Shown: positions 23,360-34,550 of the stretch, in pieces
Position numbering within the stretch: the first letter of the stretch is position 1
How the letters are laid out: every line of letters starts with the position of its first letter
The notes under the pieces: model-generated
The model's input: only the letters and a program-made list of their open reading frames with translations
What the model was told of the DNA's origin: nothing
The model's database searches: none
Source: Cryptomeria japonica
Lineage: Eukaryota; Streptophyta; Pinopsida; Cupressales; Cupressaceae
Assembly: GCF_030272615.1 (NCBI RefSeq)
Contig: NC_081405.1
Coordinates: 24,009,772-24,073,771 of the forward strand
Length of the DNA stretch: 64,000 nucleotides
Reading direction: 5' to 3'
Translations under genes and position numbers: made by a program

Positions 23360-23836
23360 AAACTCTTAAAAAGTAAATAAACAATGTAGATAAAATCAAA
23401 TAATTCTAAAAAAAAAAAATGTATGCATCAATGATGTGGATAGTAAATAAAAATAAAATAGTTTATTAAATAATTAAAAACACTATTTTTTTTTTCAATA
23501 AATGCGTTTAATATATTCATACTCTAATTATCTATATATTCTATAATGAAACATTGGACACCTTTATGGTTAAATGTTAGTCCAAGCATTAATAAATTAA
23601 TTTAAAACTTAAAAAATACTAAGACACCAAAAAATCTAAAAATATATAGTAATATAAAACTCTTAAAAGTAAATAATGAAGATAAAATCAAATAATTCTT
23701 AAATAAAATGTATGCAATAGTAAATAAAAATAATATATTTTATTAAATAAAAAAATAGCTGAAGTGTTTTTGAATAAATTTATTTTATATATTAATACTC
23801 TAGTTATCTATATATTACATAATAAGACAATGGTAC
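23220..23836. repeat. Diverged tandem duplication, ~300-bp unit
   Basis: Unit A (23220-23555) and unit B (23556-23836) start alike (GGATGCCTTTGTGGTTAAAT / GGACACCTTTATGGTTAAAT). They keep the same order of landmarks: ACTCTTAAAA.GTAAATAA, GATAAAATCAAATAATTCT, ATGTATGCA, GTTATTAAATA-type tracts, then ACTCTAATTATCTATATATT. Unit A is longer mainly because of an (AT)n expansion at 23317-23357. Confidence 0.75.
23317..23357. repeat. (AT)n microsatellite
   Basis: About 20 uninterrupted AT dinucleotides inside unit A of the tandem duplication; unit B has only a few. Confidence 0.95.
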
Positions 23837-24528
23837 TCTTCCCAAAAAAAATTAATATTTTTTTAAAAACTTACTTTAATGAAGTAATTTAAGTTAAAAG
23901 AAATGTTTTATTTTTGTGCTAATTTGTTTCAATACCAATAAAAAAGAATGTGAGTTTTCTTTTATTATTTTAATGTGAAATTTGAATAAAAATTCTCACC
24001 TAAAAAATGTATATTTGATTATATCCATAATTTTTTAAATTATTTATTTAAATAATCATCTTGAAAAGATATTTTGTCTTATATTAACTTAGTTTAAATT
24101 TATATAACAAAAAAAATGAAAATTAATCTATAACTAGAAACTAGACATTTTCATTGTAATTGTAAAAAAGCTTTTTTGTCTTATATAAATTTAACTCAAA
24201 TTTCTATACTAATAATAAAATTTGAAAATGACAAAGAAACTTATAGAAAAATGCCAACTTTCCTTCACAATTAAATAAATTCTATTGAATTTTTAAATAA
24301 AAGCTATATCACCTTTGTAAAGTCATTTTATGTCTTATATCATTCCCAATTTAATTTTTTATAAAAAGGAGAATTAAAAATTAACATAAATTTGGATGAT
24401 AAAAAATCCAAATTTACATAGTACAATTGTTTTTCACATTTTTACAACATTGAGAAGACAGATTAAGGAGATTGAACCTCGGTTCTAAGAGATTTCCACA
24501 ATCCATCATATAATTATCAAGAGTGCGT
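23837..24528. other. AT-rich intergenic DNA
   Basis: Very AT-rich, no open frames of note, no recognised repeats. Confidence 0.5.
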
Positions 24529-24538
24529 TTTTGGATTC

Positions 24539-24666
24539 GATTGTGTGTAAGATTTTTGCATCAACGTTTCGGATCACACTCAGTGATTGATCAGAAACGT
24601 TGATGCAAAGATGATGAATCACAAAATGTGATTGGAAAAGTTGATGCAAAAATCTTACACACAATC
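24539..24666. mobile_element. Small fold-back element (MITE-like) with 27-bp arms
   Basis: The outer arms 24539-24565 and 24640-24666 are exact reverse complements over 27 bp (GATTGTGTGTAAG... / ...CTTACACACAATC). Inside, TTGCATCAACGTTTC (24557-24571) is also complementary to GAAACGTTGATGCAA (24594-24608), so one left arm can pair with two right arms. About 128 bp in all. No clear target duplication. It has the form of a non-coding fold-back transposon. Confidence 0.75.
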
Positions 24667-26125
24667 ACCTAAAAATCTGTTAAGATTTGCATATTTATAT
24701 TTTTTATCATCTACTATTTTGTATGCAAAATAGACAACTCCGCATGTAATACATCAAATAAAATCATATTCTTATTATTATTATTCTTAATCATCATTAA
24801 TGACCGAGTCAAACGAGGAAAGGTTCATTATAAAGAGTAGTGACGTGGGACCCATATAAAAATTTCATTTTCTGGATTATTATTTTATTTGGAAAAACAA
24901 TATTATATTTAGCAACGGAATCTATTTACTTAAATGTCGTCGCACTTTACTGTACTTTTTGAAAGCTTTTATTTGTTTTTATCAAATTATAAGGGAATCT
25001 ACGTATTCCAATGCTTTGCGACTTTCTATAATTGAGGTTTTATTGTCAACCTTCTAGTTGCAACGTATTATTCTCTTCTACACCTTACTTTGACCTTCTA
25101 AATTTGTAAAATCATTTGCATTTTGCATTTTTTTAATTTTTATAATCATATTGTAATATAAATTACAATATAATAATATATCTATCGACACACTTTATAT
25201 AGATTGTCCTTGAGATATATATGCTAATATTTTAGGATGCCCAAACTATTACATTTTTTTACATCATATTTATTCTACATTTAAATGTCTTTTTAAGTGT
25301 AAAAATGATATGAATAATGAATAAAAAAATTATTGTTATGATCAAGGAAGAAATAGTAGTAAAGAAGGAATTGAGAATGATGCAATCAAGGTATTCACAA
25401 GGGTTGGTGAAGGGTTGGTGGTGGCTTAGAGAGATGAAAAAAAAAGAAATAAGCTGTTCAAATGATACTTCAAAACTTTCAAGGCAAGAGTTTCTTGGCT
25501 TCTTCAAAATTTTACCGTAAAAAAGATGGTAGATTTAAGTTTGATGACGGTGAAAAGGATTCTAGGGTTTTTAAGGAATGTCAAAATGTTGTAAATCCTT
25601 TTTACTGATTTGATGACTTTACAAATATCAAGTGCTTCAAGTAAACCCCAACCTTTCTTCTGTCTTGGGTGCATGACAATTGGTCTTCCCCCCCAACCTT
25701 TTTGTTGCTAGTTATGCTCCACAAAGTTTTGGGAGATAGGGATGCCAAGAGATGGTGGGAGGTGTTTTTGGTATGAGGGTACTTTTGTGCTATGTTTTAG
25801 GAGACGACAAGGGACAATTTAAAAAAAATCTAGGGTATTTTTAAAAAATATAGAGAAATTTCAAATATTCATATCATAATGTTGACAAAGCATTCCTCAT
25901 AGACATTGTAGAACCTTAATACATAGCATTAGACGTGAACTAAGATTTCACAAAAGGATTGGCAAACAAATTAATAAATTCAAATGCTTTCATTGTCAAT
26001 GTGCATACATATTATATAAGAATTATAACAAAAATGACCAAAGGCTCCAAGTTTCAACTATGAAATGACATCAACATAGAACTAATAAAATATGTGGTCC
26101 CTAATCAACAGATGGTAGGTGTAAA
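24667..26125. other. AT-rich intergenic DNA with a 24-bp palindrome
   Basis: No gene. A perfect palindrome with 10-bp arms (ATATTGTAAT / ATTACAATAT) lies at 25148-25171. The overlapping open frames at 25259-25520 on both strands are Lys/Ile/Phe-rich without motifs. 25640-26120 holds nothing recognised. Confidence 0.45.
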
Positions 26126-27440
26126 TCAAAACCAGAGCTCAAGTCTGAGTCTTGCCAATATAAGGGGTTGCCTCAAGGAATAGAACCCCAACCAATCCCT
26201 TTGGTGTCTCCTCCTCATTAATTTGCATAGCATCTTTAGGATTTTTAACATCCCAACGTAAGGTTGGAGTCTAACAATACTCAAGAGTTTGGTGATCTTG
26301 TAGCTACAAAGCACTGTGTGCAACCACCAACTTTTCTATTTGTCCATAGCTAAGGTTGTTTATCTTGACTGATTGGATGAAGCTATAAGTGGATCAATTT
26401 CTCTTTACAACAAAGGAATTGGAAACTTGTAAAAGGAGATGAACAAAAAAAACTCTCAATTCTGATGCATCCTTGACATGCCATGTCCACCATCCAATAG
26501 GGTCAATTTGAGCTAATGTAGCTCTATCCAACCTTGCCTCTACTCTCTTGAAGGTTGGACCATGGAGATTGGCAAATGCAAGCCATTATGTGTGATGTCT
26601 ACTAGATTCCTCTTTAATATACATTTTTGCAAGGGCCCTCATGAAGCCTTCTTTCACCTCTTCATCATTAGATGGAGGCACTCTCCTAGGTCTCGATGCA
26701 TACCATTTGGGATTGATAGCATAGGCTGCCATATGAAGCAAGGTGTTCATAATGTTCCATCGTCGCATCACAATGGGCTTAAGACGCTCCTTGTAAAATC
26801 CCAAAGTAGGGTCCTTGCTATGAAATGCTTGTTTGATATGCTTGAACATGCTATCAAAGGTCTCATAAATCTCTCCAAGGCTAGGAGAGTCAATATCAGT
26901 ATATCTAATCACTCACATAATAGGCTCAATGAAGGAACAAACATATCTACAAGTGCTAACAAGTTACAAAAACAAAAATCATAAAAAAGAATGTACATTT
27001 TTAACAAGTTGAAAACATATATTAAATGATGTCACAAGTTAGAAACATATATTAAACTATTAAATCAACATTTAAAAAATTAAATAATAAAATCAACAAT
27101 GTCAATTTTCTTACCTCGTTGTGGACCATCAGTCACCATCAAGGATTTTTTGTTTCACACTTCTTCCCTTTGGTGTGCTTGTCTCATGGCATCTACCCCA
27201 CTATATATTGACCACCATTGATTGGAGAGCCTCCTGGACCTCTAGCATCATCTCTTATAAAATAAAATAGTTGGTATATATAGTCTCCATGAGCTTGAGG
27301 GACTCATTTCTTGAAAATTTCCTAAACATATCAAGTGAAGTGTGATGATTGCAAATGAACATCTGCACATCTCTAGCCTCTGGCACCACTTCCTTCACTC
27401 ATTTTTTTTTTCCAATGTCCTTGAAGGTGTTGTTCAATGC
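26126..27440 (-). pseudogene. hAT-family transposase pseudogene
   Basis: The minus strand reads in order: MHALNNTFKDIGK, MFICNHHTSLDMFRKFSRN and a LLEVQEAL segment (27440-27210), the DUF659-side part of plant hAT transposases. Next comes SLGEIYETFDSMFKHIKQAF and RLKPIVMRRWNIMNTLLHMA, then AAYAINPKWY (26912-26700). Last is the C-terminal dimerisation box QVSNSFVVKRN*STYSFIQSVK near 26350-26420, whose Ser/Arg-Asn-Trp core carries a stop at the Trp codon. A likely intron lies at 26911-27116: donor GTAAGAAA, acceptor GATTAG, AT-rich. The N-terminal BED finger and RNase H first half are missing beyond 27440, where LINE 3 starts. Confidence 0.75.
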
Positions 27441-27444
27441 ATGC

Positions 27445-29760
27445 ACACAACATCAACAAAGGGGAGCATTTACCTTACAAACTTAATACCTCTCACTTAA
27501 AGAATCCTTTCTGTGTTGCTACTTTGGTTTGTATTTGGAACTCTAACCATAAGCCCAAAGATGGGGAATCTTATAGAGAATATTGGCACTATGATATTTC
27601 ACAATGTGTTGAATTCGTAAGCTCCTTTGGTAAAAGATTTGCTTAGCAAATAAAACACAAAGGTAAATATCTTCAAGGCAAGTGGAACACACAAGGAAAT
27701 TGCTTATGTCTAATCCAAATAATACCAATAGTCAAACTTATCTTTTTTATATAGAGGCTGAACTTTGTAAAATTGATGATTATAAAGGTCAAGGTGCTAA
27801 AACTAGAGCTAGATTACATTGGATCAAGGAGGTTAATAAAGGGTCCAAGTACTTTTTCTAGTTTTTAAACTATAATCATAGAAAGGAGTATATAGGAGCT
27901 ATACAAGATGAAAATGGTTATCTTCACACAAATTAAGAAGATATTAAATCTCTATTTTCATAATTTATATGAGAAGCTCTTTAGTGAGGATAGTCATTGG
28001 CAAGATGCTCAATTAACATTAAAAGAGATTTTCCAAGATCACATTCCCACGAAGGTCAACTTTGAGTATAACAAATTTTAATTTCGTCCATGTTATCTAT
28101 TGAAGATTTTGAACATGTAGTGTTTTCAACGACAACTAATAATTTTTTTGGTATTAATGGGTTGTTAGTTGAATTCTACCAAACTATGTGTACCACACAT
28201 TAAAGTTATTTTTACTTGCTCTATTTGGATGCTTTGTAACAAGGTTCTTAGGGCCTTCTATTAATAAAGGGTTAATTAAGCTTCTTCCAAAATGGAAGAA
28301 TGAAGATTTTATCTTTTGTTGGTAGCCTATTACACTTCTTAACACTTTGTATAAAATTGCCAAAGCCCTTGATAGAAGGATAGAACTAGTTATAAAAGAT
28401 ATTGTTAGACTAGAACTAATTGGTTTTCTTGGTGGCAAATTTATCCGTGATAATTTAATTTTAACTTGGAAAAGTAGTGAATGAGCTCAACAATCATGGA
28501 TAAATGCATTGTTGGTCAAGCTAGACTTGGATAAAGCTTATCATAGAATGCATTGGAGCTTTATTATAAAGATGCTTCAATGGTTGGGTTTTGAACCCAA
28601 GATTTGCTCGCATGTTAATATGCTTTGTCCAGTTGGTTATTAATAACTCTTTGTTTGATTCATACCCCTTGTAAAGACCAATTAGGTAGGGATGTTCTTT
28701 AGCTCCATTCTTGTATGTTCTTATAGATGATGCACTCAGATATTTGTTACACAAGTATAATCAAATGAATTTGATAAAGGGAATCTCCATACCCAACAAC
28801 GTTGTTATGCTTAATTCTCTCTTTTTTTAATGATAATATGCTTTTCCTCCAAAATTCTGAAAAGTAAATTAACAATTTTTTAGAGGTCTTAAATTTACAT
28901 TGCTCAATTTTGGGTTCAAAATTAGCCTATCATAAGACTAAATTCTTTTTGGTTAAAACTAATCTAGTGCCACAGTGGATTCCCAAATATTGGATTCGAA
29001 TTAAACATGGGTATTTCACTCATTATCGAGGAATTCCTTTGGGTTAGGAGAGACTCTTTCAAATATATGGAAGCGGTTCATTTTCTAACTAAAAAATAGA
29101 CTTTTGACTTGGGGGAACGGATTTCTATCTCTTGTTGGAAAGATTCAAGTCATGAATCAAAATTTTCTTTCTTCGCATGTTTATTACTCTTCTTGTTGAA
29201 TGCCTTCTAAGAACTTGGTTATGATAATTTAAACAAAATTATCTATCAATCGTTGTGTTCGAATTGGGAAGGTAAAATTGATCATAAATCTACATCTTTG
29301 TTGCATTTTATTCAACCAAAAATTAAAGGTGGGTTGGGCCTCTTAAACCCTAAAACACAAGGGATTGGTTTAACTACCAAGTGGATAAATAGAGTTGTTT
29401 CTAGAGAAGAGCCATGGAAAATATTGGTTTGTCACAAATTTTTTCTTCCTAATGTTAAAGGAAAATGGTAGGTTATTGGATGGATAGATAAAATTCTTCT
29501 CGCTCCTTTCTTTCAAATGAAGGCTTCATTTCCTCTTCAATCCATTTGGAAGATCTGACAACTTGTCAATAAATTCTTGAGTTAGAAAGATGCATCTTTA
29601 CAACAATGGGATCAAATTTGGAGATTCTTCTATTTGGTGGAATAGATAGGTGCAATATCATGGTCAACATTCATGCATTTTCTTTCCCTAAGCATGCTTG
29701 TGATAATTTTAAGAAAGGGGTTCATCGATTTGGTGATGTTTTTTGAACTAATTGTATCTT
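27445..29760 (+). pseudogene. L1-type LINE 3 remnant
   Basis: 5' truncated. It begins in the endonuclease-RT linker (LPYKLNTSHLKNPF, like LPLKLNISLL in LINE 2). RT signs: FFGINGLLVEFYQTM near 28150, INKGLIKLLPKWKNEDF near 28260-28310, PITLLNTLYKIAKAL near 28328-28372. Next come LDLDKAYHRMHWSFIIKMLQWLGFEP near 28515-28600 and KIKGGLGLLNPKTQGIGLTTKW at 29320-29385. Shorter and more diverged than LINEs 1 and 2, with many stops. It abuts the hAT pseudogene at 27440-27450, so it either inserted into that transposon or a deletion joined them. Confidence 0.75.
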
Positions 29761-29834
29761 TTTAATTTTTAAATTTTAGTGAAGAGCCCATAAATTCCCT
29801 CTTTACTTATATACATATATAACAAAGAGAAAAC

Positions 29835-30440
29835 TGTAGTAGGTGTAACTGTACAATTAATATATTTTGGGTTAAGGACCTCTCTAGATTCATGTACTCT
29901 CCAATATATGAGATTTTTTTTAATTAATTGTGCAATTACCCGTGCTACAATTTTCTCTTTGTCGTATTTCTGGGTTAAGGACCTCTCTAGATTCATGTAA
30001 CTTTCAAATTCATGAGAATTTTGTAAATTAATTATGCTCATATATCAAAGAGTACATGAATCTAGAGAGGTCCTTAACCCAAAATATATTAATTGTACAG
30101 TTACACCTACTATAGTTACAATTAATATATTTTTTTTCTCATAAATCGAAAAATTACATGAATCTAGAGAGGTAGTAACCACAAGAAGGTAATTGTAGTA
30201 GTGTAATTGCATAATTAATTAAAAAAAATTTCATGGATTCGAAAGTTACATGAATCTAGAGAGGTCCTTAATCCAAAAATCCGACAAAGAGAAAACTATA
30301 GCAGGGGTAATTGCACAATTAAAAAAAAAATCTCATAAATGGGAGAGAGTACATGAATCTAGAGAGGTCCTTAACCCAAAATAATAAGAAGAAAAAAGTA
30401 GTAGATATAATAGCACAATTAATAAAATATTCCCTCTATT
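29835..30440. mobile_element. Fold-back cluster: inverted arms built of ~100-bp direct repeats
   Basis: The core ATGAATCTAGAGAGG occurs four times on plus (30056, 30158, 30250, 30353) at spacings of 102, 92 and 103 bp. It occurs twice in reverse (29879-29893, 29982-29996), 103 bp apart. The segments 29839-29900 and 30049-30110 are exact 62-bp reverse complements. Each unit also repeats an AAGAGAAAACTRTAG..GTAAYTGCACAATTAA block. Arms made of direct repeats in opposite orientation are the architecture of Foldback-type transposons. No transposase is visible. It ends about 330 bp upstream of the host-gene TATA box. Confidence 0.75.
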
Positions 30441-31365
30441 TTCAAATTTTATTATCACCCTTTTTTATTTAAACGCTTTTTCCTCACATTTTTACAGCTG
30501 GTTGAAAAAAAAATTTATAAATACAAATTAGTCTGTCCTACCACCTTGCTTAGATGAGCCCTGTATTGACGCTATCTTGTCTAGGTGTATCTTGATTAAG
30601 GAGACAGCTCAGCAATGGTGGGGAGTGCAATTTGTAAATCCCGAAGCGATGCGTGATGATGAAGGTAATAAAGAGTAAAAGAGTAGTGGGAGTAGAGAGT
30701 CATTAGAACTTGCAGAGATGAGTTACAGTGGAATCCCAACGTTTAGTGTGCCAGGTCAGGTAAACACATGCATATATAATGCTACCTACACAGCCCTAGT
30801 CCAGATCTACCCTCCTTTGCCATCTGTTATCTGACTAAGCAACTACCTACGTGTAGAATTCAGCAGTTACTACAAATCTTTAAAGCCCTGACTAGGTAAT
30901 ATCCTTCCCCAGGTGGTCTTGTGCCAGTGATTACATCACCGGCAGGCAGCTGTCAGTGGTGTGGGTATATGAAGATTTTGGGGTGAAAATGGGGAAACCC
31001 GAGGACAGGCACGCATCCATATGTTTCAGGATGAAATGCTAAAATTGGGTGAGTCTTTTTTAACTTTTTGAGTTGATTTTCTTATAATCTTTCTGGATTA
31101 AAAGTTCAATTTCTTTGCTGTCATGGTAGCCATGATTTAGCATATTGGAAGATCTTATTGGTCATGTTATTTTCTCTGTTTTTGTACTTATCATGATGGA
31201 ATTTGTTGGCGTAGGAATTTGTGTTATGCTCTGTACCCAACAAAAGTTTTAGCAGTTTCAATTGCTTAAAAATGGCGCACAGAGGCATTGTTCACAGAAA
31301 GTTCTGATGCTTTGTTGGTCTCTTTTCCAGCAAATCGGTCAGAGTTTCTTGAAATTTCCATTAAT
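30441..31365 (+). promoter_or_regulatory. Promoter and 5' leader of the DUF604 gene
   Basis: TATATAAT at 30773-30780, overlapping a CATGCATA (RY-type) motif at 30768-30775, is the best TATA candidate. Transcription would then start near 30805. The leader contains two ATG-initiated short frames ahead of the main start: 30989-31042 (17 codons, context GAAAATGG) and 31272-31307 (11 codons, context AAAAATGGCG). A good splice pair, GTGAGT at 31049 and TCTCTTTTCCAG ending at 31330, suggests a 282-bp intron in the leader. If used, the second upstream frame is removed. Confidence 0.5.
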
Positions 31366-33670
31366 ATGAAGGGAAATCCTAAAGAGGAGCTTGAGAAACT
31401 TGTGTGGGACCAAATGAATATGAGCTCCAAGAACTCGGGGATCGGGTCCAGGATCAGGAAGCTGATGGGCTCACTCTTGGTATTCATCTGTATAGCTTAC
31501 ATAGTGTGTTCTCTTCATCTTCTCATGAATACTCAATCTTGCTGGCAGTCAATTAGCTGCACAATGGACTGTGGGAAACCAAAGGAGCTGACCTTGGCAG
31601 CATTGAATGTATCTGTGAAGGATTCAGGTTCTGACACCAAGAAAATGGCGGTTACAAACATTGCTGTTGCTTCAGAGAAAATTAGCAGCATTGCAACTGA
31701 TTTGAAGCATATAGTATTTGGAATAGCTGCTTCTGCTAGCTTATGGGAGACAAGAAAGGAGTACATAAAACTATGGTGGAGGCCCGACGAAATGAGGGGT
31801 TTTGTATGGCTGGACAAGGAGGTCAAACCCCAAAGGAACAAGAAGGAAGTCTTGGCTCTGCCTCCTCTCAAAATTTCTACCGATACATCTCACTTCAAGT
31901 ATACTAACAAGCAAGGCCATCATTCTGCTATTAGGATATCTCGCATTGTCTCTGAAACTTTCAGGTTGGGCCTGCCTGATGTACATTGGTTTGTTATGGG
32001 AGATGACGATACAGTGTTTGTCACTGAGAACCTGGTTAGGGTTCTCTCACAATATGACCACAGACAGATGTACTACATTGGAAGTCTTTCTGAAAGCCAT
32101 TTGCAGAATATATTTTTTTCATATGGCATGGCTTATGGAGGAGGTGGGTTTGCCATCAGTTTTCCACTGGCCAAAGCATTGGAATCAATGCAAGATGACT
32201 GCATTCAGAGGTATCCAGGTCTGTATGGAAGTGATGACAGAATGCAGGCTTGCATGGCCGAGCTTGGTGTGCCCTTGACAAAGGAGCCTGGTTTTCATCA
32301 GGTAAGTTCCATGTAAACTTCTTCCACGCAGATTATTGAATGAATGAATAGTTTGATATTTCATCACATCAAATTGATTTTAGAGCATCTGACAAAGGAA
32401 TTTTGGAGAGACTGAAAGTTTATCTAATAGGAGAATCTTGTAAGCCTAATAAAACTTGAATGTTCAGTGGTGTACATATAGATGACAACGATCTTTAAAG
32501 AGAATTTTCAGATATATGATGTGTTCCGCTGCAACAATTTTCGGATATCTGATGTGCTTCTCTGCATCAGATTTCCCATATTTGATGTGCTTTCTGAAAT
32601 TTGATGTACATTTTTGCAATAGATTTCCAATATTTGATGTGCATTTTTGCAGTAGATATCCACTATTTGATGTGCATTCTGCAAAATATTTCCGATATTT
32701 GATGTGCTTTTCTGGTATTTGATGTGTTTTTCTACAATAGATTTCTGATATTTGATGTGTTTTTCTGGTATTTATGTGTTTTTCTGGTATTTGATGTGTT
32801 TTTCTACAATAGATTTCTGATATTTGATGGGCTTTTCTGCAATAGTGTACTGCTCTGATATTTGATATGCTATTCTGGCTTTGACTGCAGTACGATGTAT
32901 ATGGGAATCTGTTCGGATTGCTTGCTGCACACCCTGTCAGACCCCTGGTGAGCCTTCACCACCTTGATGTTGTGGAGCCCATATTTCCCAACCTCACCAG
33001 AGTAAATGCATTGCAACACCTCTTCAAGCCCATTAAGTTGGATCCTGCAGCAATTCTGCAGCAATCCATATGTTATGATGACGACAGGAAATGGTCCATT
33101 TCAGTCTCATGGGGTTATTCAGTACAGATTTTTAGGGGCATTTTTTCACCTAGAGATCTAGAAATGCCCTCTAGAACTTTCCTGAATTGGTACAGAAGAG
33201 CTGACTTCACAGCCTATTCATTCAATACCAGACCTGTAACTAGGCATCCCTGTCAGAAACCCTTTGTTTTCTACTTGAAGAATGTGAAGTATGATAGTCC
33301 TAAGAGAAGTGATATCATAAGCAATTACACCAAACTTGAGGTTGCTCCACCTGAATGTAGATGGAGGATGGCTTCACCTGAGACCATAGACTGGATCAAG
33401 GTTGTGAAGAAACCTAATACATTTGTGGCAAATAAGGCAAGGAATTTGTTCTCTTCTTTTATCTCATTTCAAGCAGTTACTCATAGTCTTTCAACTTTTT
33501 ATTTCTATGTTCAAATTTTATTTCTTGTGGGGAATTTAATGAGTTTTTCAATATGATTTTTGCAGTCACCAAGAAGAAACTGTTGTAGAGTAATATCCTC
33601 AAAGAAAAGAGGCATGGAAATTGAAGTGGGTCAATGCAGGGAGGGTGAGATCATTAGTTTACAATCTTGA
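31366..33670 (+). CDS. DUF604 / GT31-like (fringe-type) glycosyltransferase, three coding exons
   Basis: Exons 31366-32301, 32891-33436 and 33566-33670 give 528 residues with no stop, a normal length for this plant family. Residues 33-54 are a single hydrophobic segment after a basic stretch, so a type II Golgi/ER membrane protein is expected. The lumenal domain shows HIVFGIAASASLWETRKEYI and LWWRPDEMRGFVWLD, then VHWFVMGDDDTVFV with the metal-binding DDD at 213-215. YYIGSLSESH, AYGGGGFAIS and YGSDDRMQACMAELGVPL follow. Exon 2 carries the DUF604 part; exon 3 ends RRNCCRV...MEIEVGQCREGEII. Acceptor substrate is unknown for the family. Phases are 0 at both introns; intron 2 is GC-AG. An alternative upstream exon (31021-31048, in frame after splicing to 31331) would add 21 residues. 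Surrounded by dead transposons; the only intact gene here. Confidence 0.92.
32302..32890 (+). other. Intron 1 of the DUF604 gene with minisatellite
   Basis: Donor CAG|GTAAGT, acceptor CTTTGACTGCAG. From about 32510 to 32870 it consists of an imperfect tandem array built on GATATTTGATGTG plus TTTTTCTGCAATAGATTTCC-like spacers. There are more than a dozen copies, mixed unit lengths of about 20 and 33 bp. No coding capacity. Confidence 0.9.
32510..32870. repeat. Minisatellite in intron 1
   Basis: Repeats of TATTTGATGTG(C/T)(A/T)TTTTCTG separated by an optional CAATAGATTTC(C/T) module. The two-module structure means units of two sizes alternate. Confidence 0.85.
33437..33565 (+). other. Intron 2 of the DUF604 gene, GC-AG type
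   Basis: Exon 2 ends AATAAG and the intron begins GCAAGG. The acceptor is ATATGATTTTTGCAG. Splicing here keeps the frame and joins VVKKPNTFVANK to SPRRNCC, as the family C-terminus requires. No GT donor nearby gives that join. Length 129 bp. Confidence 0.8.
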
Positions 33671-34550
33671 AATTTTTAGCTGTTGCAAAATTTCCATCAG
33701 GTTTGTTGAGCAGAAGCCATTCTGATAGTAGAAATTTCAGTGCATTCAAGAATATGAAAGGCCATTCCTTTCAGTAAACTTGACTTGATACTTTGTTACA
33801 GACATTGAGTTTGTTAGCTGAGCTTTCAGAGATATCCATGAGTTAAATGCTTGTTCGACAGAGAACAACAAAGTGCAGTGGATTTGGGTGTGAAAGGCTT
33901 AGAAGCTAAATATGGATGGAAGAAGCCCAGTAGCCAAACATTATCATTTCCTCTTGTATTTATTGCATTTTTTAAATTTTTGCTTCTTTTGATAATGTTT
34001 GTTTTCTGGGCCATTATTCAATCTGGTGGGTATATATCCCTCTGTTCAAATCACCAATTCTAGTACAATATTCTTTGAAGGCATGGTGTTTCATCTCCTC
34101 ACAAATGTCAGAAGCTATTTATTGTTTTTGTTTATTATGGAATAAGATGTCATTCTATGACCATTCTGCTTTGAGTTGACTTGGAGACTAAACATTATTG
34201 CTTTTTATTGTGTGAAATGTTTTTGCTCAAAATTTCATATTGGTTATTCTATACTACTAATAAATATATTGCATGTGTACTAGTCTAGTTGTAAAGATGC
34301 ATGCTGGAGAATGAGCCCTTCAATATACATGAAATCGAAATTTATATGATATCATCCACAAGTAATTAAATCAAGTTTAGGGCAATGCAAGAAAAATATA
34401 TTTTATCTAAAAGCCCCATTAAAAAAGATAAATTATAATTTACAAGGATTATTTATGGTTCTAACATTATGGTTGAAGGAAGGAATTTGAAGTGGAACAT
34501 TGGCATGGGGAGTTTTGTGGATTATTCTTATAAATTTGGATTATGTGTTA
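33671..34550 (+). other. 3' UTR and downstream intergenic DNA of the DUF604 gene
   Basis: No gene. AATAAA-type polyadenylation candidates occur at 34259 (AATAAATAT) and, weaker, near 34138 (GGAATAAG). The 33851-34063 frame has no motif. Confidence 0.5.

Noticed and set aside
29835-30440. CRISPR-like array
   Set aside because: The repeats are ~100 bp, occur in both orientations, have similar rather than unique spacers, and the genome is clearly a plant's.
31272-31307. ATG 31272 as the DUF604 start
   Set aside because: It is in another frame and stops after 11 codons. The protein frame first offers ATG at 31366, or 31021 with splicing.
31288-31365. N-terminal extension of the DUF604 frame to 31288
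   Set aside because: The frame is open but starts at TTG. The 31331 boundary looks like a splice acceptor instead.
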